Part shown: positions 1-6,034 of the stretch, one piece after another
Numbering within the stretch: position 1 is the first letter of the stretch
How the letters are laid out: each line of letters starts with the position of its first letter
NCBI GenBank assembly: GCA_032249055.1
Contig: JAVVGP010000035.1
Location: forward strand, 1 to 8,313
Length of the DNA stretch: 8,313 nucleotides
DNA from: SCGC-AAA471-B05 sp032249055
GTDB taxonomy: Archaea; Thermoproteota; Thermoprotei; Gearchaeales; Gearchaeaceae
Direction of reading: 5' to 3'
Notes under the pieces: generated by a model
The model's database searches: none
What the model saw: the letters and a program-made list of their open reading frames with translations, nothing else
Told to the model about the DNA's origin: nothing
Program-made: the position numbers and the translations under genes

Positions 1-136
1 CAAACTCAAGGAAGCATTAAAAGTAGATCAAATTTTATCATTTAAGAAAATCTTAAACGAGTTAAAAGGAAAAGTTGACGACGTTGTAAATAAGTATAAA
101 GAATTTGCAGACCAGCTCTTTAATGCTTTGAAATAA
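1..136 (+). CDS. C-terminal end of an unidentified protein (5' end outside window)
   Basis: An open frame enters from the left edge (first whole codon at position 2) and stops at TAA 134-136, giving 44 residues. The visible part is rich in Lys, Leu, Val and Asp and has a heptad-like hydrophobic spacing (for example ILSFKKILNELKGKV, then VVNKYKEFADQLFNALK). This suggests two amphipathic helices or a short coiled coil at the C-terminus. There is no membrane segment or metal motif in this part. A seven-T run 41 nt after the stop fits a transcript ending here, which supports this strand over the antisense frame. I do not recognise the family and cannot assign a function from this tail alone. Confidence 0.6.
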   Translation, partial: KLKEALKVDQILSFKKILNELKGKVDDVVNKYKEFADQLFNALK

Positions 137-176
137 AAATAAAGAAAGAAGTTTTGAAATAAATAAAATAAATTAC

Positions 177-183
177 TTTTTTT
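177..183 (+). terminator. T-run terminator after the left-edge gene
   Basis: Seven consecutive T residues, followed after one G by four more T, lie 41 nt past the TAA of the left-edge gene. Archaeal RNA polymerase commonly ends transcription at such T-runs without needing a hairpin. Assignment rests on position and composition only. Confidence 0.4.
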
Positions 184-188
184 GTTTT

Positions 189-389
189 GGAGAATTTGGT
201 AAGGTATCTTTAACTTTAAATTTAATTGAAACAAGTGCATCAGGTTTGATGTATACTTAACTTCAACATCTGCTTTCTTAGATTTTAATATGGCTTATTA
301 TTAGAATAATAACAGTAGTTGCTGCTTTAACATGCTTTTTAATGAAGAAAGGGAAAGATATTTCACAACCTACTTCTTCACAAACATAG
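189..389 (+). pseudogene. Probable remnant of the 3' end of a membrane-anchored protein gene
   Basis: No intact gene lies here, but protein-like pieces can be read in two plus-strand frames. Frame 1 from 189 reads GEFGKVSLTLNLIETSASG and stops at TAA 258-260. The +1 frame across about 245-300 reads FDVYLTSTSAFLDFNMAYY and stops. Frame 1 then resumes from 282 and ends at TAG 387-389 with a hydrophobic stretch (IITVVAALTCFLM) followed by KKGKDISQPTSSQT, which resembles a C-terminal membrane anchor with a basic stop-transfer end. Beta-strand-like Ser/Thr-rich segments followed by a C-terminal membrane helix are common in crenarchaeal surface proteins, so two frame changes in one decayed gene would explain all three pieces. 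No start codon or promoter is evident. Chance open frames in AT-rich DNA are the alternative. Confidence 0.35.
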
Positions 390-397
390 CGATTTAA

Positions 398-451
398 AAA
401 TTTAATTTTATTTCTCAATGAAAATTTTCATTGAGAAATAAAATTAAATTT
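398..451. repeat. Perfect 54-bp palindrome (27-bp arms, no spacer) 3' of aceA
   Basis: Bases 398-424 are the exact reverse complement of 425-451, with the axis between 424 and 425 in AAAA|TTTT. Symmetry breaks at 397/452. Each arm includes the mixed-sequence block TTTCTCAATGAAAA, so this is not merely AT composition. It starts 15 nt past the aceA stop codon (minus strand), beyond a six-T run, so an aceA read-through transcript would carry a very stable terminal hairpin. It could act as a 3'-end processing or stability element, a two-way transcription barrier, a protein-binding site, or be the scar of a mobile element. Confidence 0.9.
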
Positions 452-455
452 AAAT

Positions 456-461
456 AAAAAA
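456..461 (-). terminator. T-run terminator of aceA
   Basis: On the minus strand six consecutive T residues follow the aceA TAA by 5 nt and directly precede the long palindrome at 398-451. The T-run is a plausible archaeal termination signal; the hairpin beyond it may add a second barrier. Confidence 0.45.
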
Positions 462-466
462 TATCT

Positions 467-1789
467 TTATTTAGCTTCTTCCATTACTTTCTTCTTTACT
501 TCTACAAATTGCTCGGCTTCTGTTGATTCTTTCATTGCAATAGTAGAAGCTGTTCCTCCAGATGCAATTGTTAATACAAGGTCGAAATATTCTGCTCCAA
601 CCTCTCTTTGATGTTTTACTGCTGTATAACCTTCTGATTGAGCTAGAAACTCTAATTCTTGCAGTTTTACATATGCTGAAATTCCCTCAGTTTTAAATGT
701 TTTTGCAAACTTGAATGTATAATAGTTAATTAAGTGCCAACCTGCTAGGGTTATGAACTGAAACTTATACCCCATTTCTCCTAACTTATCCATGAAGCTT
801 TTAATCTTTGTCTCATCCATAAATTTCTTCCAGTTAAACGAAGCGGATAAATTATATGCTAATAGCTTTCCTGGATAGTGAGCATGAATAGCTTCTGCAA
901 ACTGTCTTGCCTCTTCAAGATCTGGTTTAGAAGTCTCAAACCATAACAGATCTGCATACGGTGCGTAAGCCAGAGATCTGGTAATCGCGTATTCGATACC
1001 TCCTTTAATTTCATAATAACCTTCCGGAGTTCTTCTACCTGTTATGAACTGCGAGTCCCTTTCATCAATATCACTGGATATGTATTTTGCATTTAAAGAG
1101 TCTGTCCTTGCTATTAATATTGTTGGTACGCCTAATACATCAGAAGCTAATCTTGCTGCGTTTAATATTCTTATAAAGTTACTTATTGGAATTAGAACTT
1201 TACCTCCCATATGTCCACATTTTTTCTCCATAGCTAATTGATCTTCAAAATGTATACCTGCTGCACCTGCCTCTATTAAAGCTTTTGTTAATTCGAAAGC
1301 ATGGATAGGACCTCCAAATGCTGCTTCAGCATCCGCAACAATAGGTAATAAATAGTCAACATCATGATTTCCTTCGCTCCAAGATATTTGGTCTGCTCTC
1401 AATAATGCATTGTTTAGCCTCCTTACTAAGTTAGGAACACTATTGGAAGGATATAAACTTAGATCAGGATAAGTTTGATTAGCTAAATTGTTATCTGCAG
1501 CTACTTGCCAACCGCTCACATAAATAGCTTTAATTCCTGCTTTAGCCATTTCTACTGCTTGTGAACCTGTTAATGTTCCAAATGTTGCCACATAAGGTTC
1601 AGTATTTAGCAGTTTCCAAAGTTTATGTGCAACTAATTTAGCTATAGTATATTCGATTCTAATTGATCCTCTTAACCTCACAACATCCAGAGCTGTGTAA
1701 TTCCTTTTTATACCCTTCCATCTAGGATCTTCTAGCCATTCTCGTTCCAATCTAATTGCTTCTTCCTTCCATATTTCTCTAATATCCAT
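467..1789 (-). CDS. aceA: Isocitrate lyase (glyoxylate bypass)
   Basis: Isocitrate lyase splits isocitrate into glyoxylate and succinate in the cytoplasm, the first step of the glyoxylate bypass. The 440-residue protein matches the usual length (about 430-440) of the bacterial/archaeal type. It has the signature KKCGHMGGK at residues 189-197, with catalytic Cys191 and His193; the more usual form has Leu in place of Met. Other family landmarks are GTLTGSQA (71-78), SGWQVAAD (92-99, glyoxylate-binding loop), VADAEAAFGG (151-160, with the metal-ligand Asp153), HFEDQ (180-184), NLSASFNW (313-320, substrate binding) and ITLAG (346-350). The motif order and spacing exclude methylisocitrate lyase and PEP mutase relatives, which are shorter and lack the KKCGH form. 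The ATG at 1787-1789 is chosen because a TATA box lies about 32 nt upstream. Malate synthase lies upstream on the same strand but with a 399-bp gap, so the two are probably transcribed separately. Confidence 0.97.
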   Translation of the reverse strand: MDIREIWKEEAIRLEREWLEDPRWKGIKRNYTALDVVRLRGSIRIEYTIAKLVAHKLWKLLNTEPYVATFGTLTGSQAVEMAKAGIKAIYVSGWQVAADNNLANQTYPDLSLYPSNSVPNLVRRLNNALLRADQISWSEGNHDVDYLLPIVADAEAAFGGPIHAFELTKALIEAGAAGIHFEDQLAMEKKCGHMGGKVLIPISNFIRILNAARLASDVLGVPTILIARTDSLNAKYISSDIDERDSQFITGRRTPEGYYEIKGGIEYAITRSLAYAPYADLLWFETSKPDLEEARQFAEAIHAHYPGKLLAYNLSASFNWKKFMDETKIKSFMDKLGEMGYKFQFITLAGWHLINYYTFKFAKTFKTEGISAYVKLQELEFLAQSEGYTAVKHQREVGAEYFDLVLTIASGGTASTIAMKESTEAEQFVEVKKKVMEEAK

Positions 1790-1820
1790 TCTAAGTACTT
1801 ATATTACAACTATTTAAGAG

Positions 1821-1830
1821 TATATATAAA
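1821..1830 (-). promoter_or_regulatory. TATA box of aceA
   Basis: The minus strand reads TTTATATATA here, a near-ideal archaeal TATA box, preceded by an A/G-rich stretch (AAGTAAAAG) suited to a TFB recognition element. It predicts a transcription start around 1799, giving a leader of about 10 nt with no Shine-Dalgarno sequence before the ATG at 1789. The start site is inferred from typical spacing. Confidence 0.65.
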
Positions 1831-1844
1831 CTTTTACTTTTATT

Positions 1845-1854
1845 TGCAATTGCA
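1845..1854. promoter_or_regulatory. Palindromic candidate operator upstream of aceA
   Basis: TGCAATTGCA is a perfect 10-bp palindrome about 15 bp upstream of the aceA TATA box. Its half-sites resemble the TTGCA-type half-sites of Lrp/AsnC-family regulators from Sulfolobales. A regulator here could activate by helping TFB/TBP or repress by blocking them. This rests on symmetry and position only. Confidence 0.3.
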
Positions 1855-1859
1855 TTTAA

Positions 1860-2150
1860 GAATACACAATAGTTATTTATCTTTATGCTTTAATTAGCTA
1901 AAGTTTAAATTATGCCTTATTATCTCTATACAACTAAAAAGCATATATAATAAAATAGAACACTTTTATTATACATCATAGAATTGGAAACAATCAAAGT
2001 TCATTTAATGCTTTAATTTGCGTTATTTATCTTAAAAAAACTTAATTTTAGCGAGTATTTTAAAATATATCAATTTTCGCAATGCTATGCTTTCATAAAA
2101 ATTTTGAGCTGATTTAAAAATATAGAATATTAAGAGATTAACATTAGAAC
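1860..2150. other. Non-coding stretch between aceB and aceA with rearranged short repeats
   Basis: I see no convincing gene in this AT-rich stretch on either strand. It holds two words, each present twice: GTTATTTATCTT at 1872-1883 and 2022-2033, and ATGCTTTAATT at 1885-1895 and 2008-2018. In the left copy they come in that order with a 1-bp gap; in the right copy the order is reversed with a 3-bp gap. A third partial copy (ATGCTTT) lies at 2087-2093. A TATATAATA stretch at about 1943-1951 could be a promoter on either strand. The run of seven A at 2034-2040 is a T-run on the minus strand and may be a late terminator for aceB. Confidence 0.45.
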
Positions 2151-2153
2151 CAC

Positions 2154-2179
2154 AAAAATAATTTAAATTCCACTAAAAA
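2154..2179 (-). terminator. Tandem T-runs after aceB
   Basis: On the minus strand two five-T runs follow the aceB TAA by about 10 nt (2175-2179) and 30 nt (2154-2158). A stronger seven-T run follows at 2034-2040. Staggered T-runs are a common crenarchaeal way to end transcripts and argue against strong read-through from aceB into aceA. Confidence 0.35.
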
Positions 2180-2188
2180 TGGCTAAGA

Positions 2189-4678
2189 TTACGTTTCACT
2201 GTAATAATTATCGTAAATATAATCATATATCTCTATTACAGACTTGTCAAGTTCGCCTCTTCTCACTTTATCTTCGACCATTCCTCTAAAAGAGAATATG
2301 CTATCCATAATTTTTAATCTCCTTTCCGGATCTAATGGAGAAAGAACGAAAAGTATTCTGCCGCAATGCGTTATATATTTAGGATATAACAATTGTTTCA
2401 TCAATATTTCCATAATTACTGGAGCCCACATTCTGTCAAATCTTGGAGCTGAATTAATAAGCTCTTCCTCTATTTTTGTTGGACTGGCATTAAGTAATTT
2501 AGCTATTTTTTGGGCTGCCTCTTTAGCAGTTATATTTCTGAATGGACCAGAGTTATAAGCATTGGATACGATATTATATACTTCTTTCATGACCGAATCA
2601 TCGTTTGTTTTTCCGAATAAATCTACTATTCTCTTGGTTACCCTAGTATCTTGCTCTCTATAAAACTCATATGCCCAATCGAAGTGTAACTTCCACAATT
2701 TTTCAAAGAAATCTTTTACCTTTGTACCTTTTGTAACTTTCAATTTTTCCTCAGCAGGTATTACACCATCCTTAGTTATTTTAGGACCTTTAATATATCC
2801 ATCCTTGGTTACACTAGCATCATTATTTATTAGACTCCAAAGCCAAGAAGTAAATATCCTATATGTGGCTAAATCATTCATGAACCTCTGTTTCACTTCA
2901 TAATCATCAATTGCAGCTGCTAAGTTACCGTTAAGTAGTTGAAAGCCGTAGTTTGCTGCCATATAAAATGCATGCTGAACATGCTCAGGCGTAATATCTC
3001 CTTCTGGAACATCATATAATGCATGCCATAGATCCTTTCCTCCCCATAATTCTTTGTTAAAGAGTAATTTTTCTGGTGTATCAATCATATCCTTAGTTAT
3101 TACCCAAGGAGTAATTTTACCTTCCTCATTTATTAGACCAAGTTTTTGGAAGAGAATCATTTCCTCTTTTGTTAATCCGCTTTCTACAGTAGGCAGCTTT
3201 GTTCCTTCCACATCAATGTATTCTACTGGTGCAATTATCATCTTTTGTAGCTCCTCTAAACTTGCCCTTAACGGTTTATTTCCTGCAACTACGTAAGCTT
3301 CTTCTTTAGTTGCAACCCAACTCTGTCTGAACAAGTCATAAAGTTTACCCTTTACTTTTCCGTTAATTATATCCTCAAGAGTAACTTTATCTTTAATTTT
3401 TTCTTCTGTAAAAAAGATCAGCCCTATCAATCTTTCTCTTAATTTATCTAGCTTTATTCCTCTTAACGCTTTTGAATTATACCTATATCTTCCAAAAGGA
3501 TCAGTTTGTGGATAGAGCATTACTGCAGCCATACCACCTACTGGAGCAGCATCTGCTTCACCATTTTTTGCACCAGCTAATAGCATAATAAGTGCATTGT
3601 ACTTTTGATAAACCATCATGTTTGGTGAAGTCATAGTAATATTTTGGGGATCTGGAAGAACTTTCTCTTGTATCCACATCTCAATTAGACTTCCCAAGTA
3701 ATCCCATCTACCGTTATTCGATTTGATTAGTCTTTCTCTGAAGATCCATAATATAACTGGTAAAAATCTTCCTGCATTTACTTCTTCATAAAGAAGGGCT
3801 AATTTCAATGTACCAATCTTTAATCCAAGCTTTGATTCAATCTTCCTAAGTATCTTCTCTACTATTAGAGCTTCATAAGGTGTCTGTATTTTAGGTAAGT
3901 AGAAGTACACGCCAAAACCTGCACTTTTCAGACTCTCGTAGTTGTTCAATGTATAGATTACGGTTGATACAATTATAGCCGGTATGGGTTTGCCATTTAA
4001 TGTTATGTCGAAATCAAGAACATGTAATCCAGGAATTCTGTGAAAAATAACAGGCCATTTATCTCTAGGTTTATTCACAGTATAGATTTTCCCCTTCTCA
4101 TAATAAGGACTTGGAGCTTTACCGGAAAGAAAGAGTTTTACATTCTTTCGTGCTTCCCATACATCAGCAATTGTTTTGCCGGAAGCATATGGAACATACC
4201 ATGCAGGTGATGCATCTTCCTCATCTTCCATAGCTACCACTACATCTGCATTTATTTGATTATACGCTCTACTCAGTGGATACCATGGTCCGGTAATCTC
4301 TAATCCTGGATTCTTGAGTGGATGTGCATGTTCAGGTATCGGTACATTTTCGTTTAATCTCCACCTCAGTTCAGATTGTATTCCAAGAAAATTATCTATC
4401 ATACCTTGAATAATTTCCCTAAAAGTCCTTTTGTTTCCATCAGCATCGATAAACACTTCATCAAATGATGGAAAAGAACCTTTTGAAATTACAGGTTCTT
4501 TTGATTCTAGCCACTCTCTCCTTTTACTAATAACTCTCCTTATCTCTTCAGAGAATTCCAGTGCAAGTTCCTCAATGAACTTTTCAACATTAACAATTCT
4601 TCCGTTTACTATTTTATCTCCGAAAAGATCACTATATTTTTGATATATTTTTTCAGGGATTTTTAGTCCTCCTGACAT
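2189..4678 (-). CDS. aceB: Malate synthase, large archaeal form (glyoxylate bypass)
   Basis: Malate synthase condenses glyoxylate with acetyl-CoA to give malate and CoA, completing the glyoxylate bypass. Family segments occur in order: AMEDEEDA (149-156), IPGLHVLDFDITLNGKPIP (215-233), GVYFYLPK (256-263), LLYEEVNAGRF (295-305), NNGRWDYLGS (321-330), MTSPNM (349-354) and GGMAA (391-395). Glu298 and Asp326 are spaced as expected for the two Mg2+ ligands, and Arg214 or Arg324 may contact glyoxylate. MNDLATYRI (600-608) puts Asp602 where the catalytic base is expected, followed by a Trp-rich SWLWSL like the family's WQW. At 829 residues it is far longer than malate synthase A (about 530) or G (about 720). 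The extra length is an insert at roughly 396-500 and a tail after about 640. Large malate synthases are known from Sulfolobus, so the size is expected for the group and not a sign of error. The ATG at 4676-4678 is supported by a TATA box placed for a nearly leaderless transcript. Confidence 0.94.
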   Translation of the reverse strand: MSGGLKIPEKIYQKYSDLFGDKIVNGRIVNVEKFIEELALEFSEEIRRVISKRREWLESKEPVISKGSFPSFDEVFIDADGNKRTFREIIQGMIDNFLGIQSELRWRLNENVPIPEHAHPLKNPGLEITGPWYPLSRAYNQINADVVVAMEDEEDASPAWYVPYASGKTIADVWEARKNVKLFLSGKAPSPYYEKGKIYTVNKPRDKWPVIFHRIPGLHVLDFDITLNGKPIPAIIVSTVIYTLNNYESLKSAGFGVYFYLPKIQTPYEALIVEKILRKIESKLGLKIGTLKLALLYEEVNAGRFLPVILWIFRERLIKSNNGRWDYLGSLIEMWIQEKVLPDPQNITMTSPNMMVYQKYNALIMLLAGAKNGEADAAPVGGMAAVMLYPQTDPFGRYRYNSKALRGIKLDKLRERLIGLIFFTEEKIKDKVTLEDIINGKVKGKLYDLFRQSWVATKEEAYVVAGNKPLRASLEELQKMIIAPVEYIDVEGTKLPTVESGLTKEEMILFQKLGLINEEGKITPWVITKDMIDTPEKLLFNKELWGGKDLWHALYDVPEGDITPEHVQHAFYMAANYGFQLLNGNLAAAIDDYEVKQRFMNDLATYRIFTSWLWSLINNDASVTKDGYIKGPKITKDGVIPAEEKLKVTKGTKVKDFFEKLWKLHFDWAYEFYREQDTRVTKRIVDLFGKTNDDSVMKEVYNIVSNAYNSGPFRNITAKEAAQKIAKLLNASPTKIEEELINSAPRFDRMWAPVIMEILMKQLLYPKYITHCGRILFVLSPLDPERRLKIMDSIFSFRGMVEDKVRRGELDKSVIEIYDYIYDNYYSET

Positions 4679-4704
4679 TTTCTAGAATTTGAACACTTTA
4701 GAAA

Positions 4705-4712
4705 TATTTAAA
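4705..4712 (-). promoter_or_regulatory. TATA box of aceB
   Basis: The minus strand reads TTTAAATA centred about 30 nt before the aceB ATG, which predicts a transcript beginning within a few bases of the start codon (leaderless or nearly so). Upstream at 4745-4755 is the near-palindrome TTTGTAACAAA, a possible regulator site. The aceA candidate operator word TGCAATTGCA is not found here, so no shared control site is visible. Confidence 0.5.
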
Positions 4713-4836
4713 TTTTAACACCCTAAAAAAGAGGCTTTCATTTCTTTGTAACAAATTTCTGGGGCTTAATATAAGTTCAGAAGCAAAAGTGTATTTAATT
4801 AAAGCTGAAACATGCAATGTACCAATAATGTTCATT

Positions 4837-4842
4837 AAAAAA
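4837..4842 (-). terminator. T-run terminator of the membrane protein gene
   Basis: Six consecutive T residues on the minus strand lie 28 nt past the TAA of the membrane-anchored protein gene and upstream of the aceB promoter. This position supports aceB having its own transcript. Confidence 0.4.
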
Positions 4843-4870
4843 CTTGAAATTGATATTTGAATTTAAAATA

Positions 4871-5776
4871 TTAGCTATAAATACAATTTGAATTGCCAAT
4901 GGAACTATTTTCCAAATTTTCTACCACTTCAAATTCTAAAGTTAACTTTCTTTTCCCATCTTTTACTCCATGCGCAGAAATCTCTTTAACTAACATATAT
5001 TTACCAGGTTTCGTTCCATTTAAACATAATTCGAAACATTTAACCTGGCCTGGTTGCAATAGGTATGCTATCGCTATAACGGGACCGCATTCAAGCCATT
5101 CTGCTCTAATCCAATCTGTCCCATTATAGTAATATACATAATATAATAAACCATATTCTATGCTAGTAGGTCCTTCATTAACTAGACAGTATCTAATAAC
5201 ATCCCATCTCCCATAAACTTTCTTATCAGAAACAAGTTTTACATTTACTTCTTGAATGGGTACTTCGATTAGAGAAGCAGTTAAGTCAACGACTTCTTCC
5301 TTGTAATTTATGACTTTAATTACTATTATGTAATATACGTTTGCTTTGTTGCTCAACACATACTTTTGGGAAGAAACTGGAGAGGAGACCTCATATACCT
5401 TTTCACAAATCTTTTTATTAGGATCGTGGAAATAGATTTCCATTTTTATTTCCTTAACAGGTTCTAATTGTGGATCGTAATAGTATCCCATTAAGTTGAA
5501 ACCTACCGTGGAGCCAGGAGGCTTTGTTCCAACATCTATAGCATAGTGTATAACTTTACCTAAATATTTGTTAGTTTGATTTTTTAATGCTTCTCTATAA
5601 AACTTCATGAAATCATCTGTTGAGCAATTGCCGTTAATGGGAATATTTGTAACATTAGAACTCATTAAATATAGAGTTGCTGCTATTGAAGTTATAACAA
5701 TGATTGAGACAACTGCTGCAATAACTATACGATTAGCAAATCCCTTTGAATTAAAACTTCTCTTTGGCATGTACAT
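4871..5776 (-). CDS. Membrane-anchored protein with C-terminal Ig-like domain
   Basis: Function unknown. The 301-residue protein has a basic N-terminus (MPKRSFNSKGFANR) and one hydrophobic helix at about 17-38, then a long polar part. This is a signal-anchor layout that places most of the protein outside the cell. Six N-glycosylation sequons (Asn41, 50, 66, 218, 253, 290) fit an exported, glycosylated protein. Residues about 175-288 resemble an Ig-like beta-sandwich of the kind found in bacterial secreted proteins (Big_14-like). The cues are the order of SDKKVYGRWDVIRYCLVNEG, an extended Tyr-rich strand, LLQPGQVKCFELCLNG, and KPGKYMLVKEIS. Seven cysteines (51, 124, 197, 230, 247, 251, 298), all outside the membrane helix, could form disulfides. 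The ATG at 5776 is used; the ATG two codons later (5770) is equally possible, and no clear promoter settles it. Its neighbours give no firm clue to role; a surface sensor, adhesin or binding protein are all open. Confidence 0.8.
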   Translation of the reverse strand: MYMPKRSFNSKGFANRIVIAAVVSIIVITSIAATLYLMSSNVTNIPINGNCSTDDFMKFYREALKNQTNKYLGKVIHYAIDVGTKPPGSTVGFNLMGYYYDPQLEPVKEIKMEIYFHDPNKKICEKVYEVSSPVSSQKYVLSNKANVYYIIVIKVINYKEEVVDLTASLIEVPIQEVNVKLVSDKKVYGRWDVIRYCLVNEGPTSIEYGLLYYVYYYNGTDWIRAEWLECGPVIAIAYLLQPGQVKCFELCLNGTKPGKYMLVKEISAHGVKDGKRKLTLEFEVVENLENSSIGNSNCIYS

Positions 5777-5944
5777 AAGAAATTAAACAAGTCAGCTTTT
5801 ATTTCTAATTTTTTTAATTCTTTTAAAATTTTTTTATTGAATGAATTTAAATAAAATGTCAAGTATTAAATGAATTTCAAAAAGTTTAAATTATTGCGGA
5901 GGAATCAAATAGAATATATTTTCATTTTCAAAGGAAAAGATTAC

Positions 5945-5954
5945 TTTTATAAAA
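5945..5954. promoter_or_regulatory. Symmetric strong TATA element in the divergent gap
   Basis: TTTTATAAAA is a self-complementary TATA-type element in the gap between the membrane protein gene and the HEPN gene. Read on the plus strand it would start RNA near 5975, about 60 nt before the HEPN ATG. Read on the minus strand it would start near 5922, leaving a leader of about 145 nt before the membrane protein gene. It could be an alternative promoter for either gene, or chance in AT-rich DNA. Confidence 0.25.
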
Positions 5955-6000
5955 CGTGTAATATACAGAATATTGCTAAAATTATCAATAAAAATTATCG

Positions 6001-6008
6001 TTAAATAT
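6001..6008 (+). promoter_or_regulatory. TATA box of the HEPN-MNT operon
   Basis: TTAAATAT is centred about 30 nt before the HEPN ATG at 6035, which suits a leaderless transcript. No Shine-Dalgarno sequence precedes that ATG, in keeping with leaderless translation of the first gene. Confidence 0.4.
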
Positions 6009-6034
6009 TCCGCTTTTTAAATTGTATGTAATAA

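Noticed and set aside
28..240. Minus-strand open frame of 70 codons at the left edge
   Set aside because: Phe/Leu/Asn-rich low-complexity translation running antisense to the left-edge gene and across its terminator; no start signals.
1044..1241. Plus-strand open frame of 65 codons inside aceA
   Set aside because: Lies antisense within the conserved isocitrate lyase core, including the KKCGH region; its composition is explained by the opposite strand.
2244..2558. Plus-strand open frame of 104 codons inside aceB
   Set aside because: Antisense to the malate synthase C-terminal extension, with no promoter or Shine-Dalgarno site; the Ser/Leu-rich, low-complexity translation is typical of an antisense shadow.
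3054..3296. Plus-strand open frame of 80 codons inside aceB
   Set aside because: Antisense shadow of the malate synthase central insert; no supporting signals.
4431..4643. Plus-strand open frame of 70 codons near the aceB start
   Set aside because: Antisense to the aceB N-terminus; Ser-rich translation mirrors the Glu/Arg codons of the real gene.
4702..4860. Plus-strand stretch of about 52 open codons in the aceB upstream gap, ending at TGA 4858-4860
   Set aside because: No usable start except a GTG at 4789 (23 residues), no Shine-Dalgarno site, and it overlaps the aceB promoter; best explained by chance.
4893..5129. Plus-strand open frame of 78 codons inside the membrane protein gene
   Set aside because: Antisense to the Ig-like domain, whose strand pattern and C-terminal motifs support the minus-strand gene.
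5896..5903. Shine-Dalgarno-like GCGGAGGA in the divergent gap
   Set aside because: No start codon follows at suitable distance and the frames close quickly, so it does not mark a gene.
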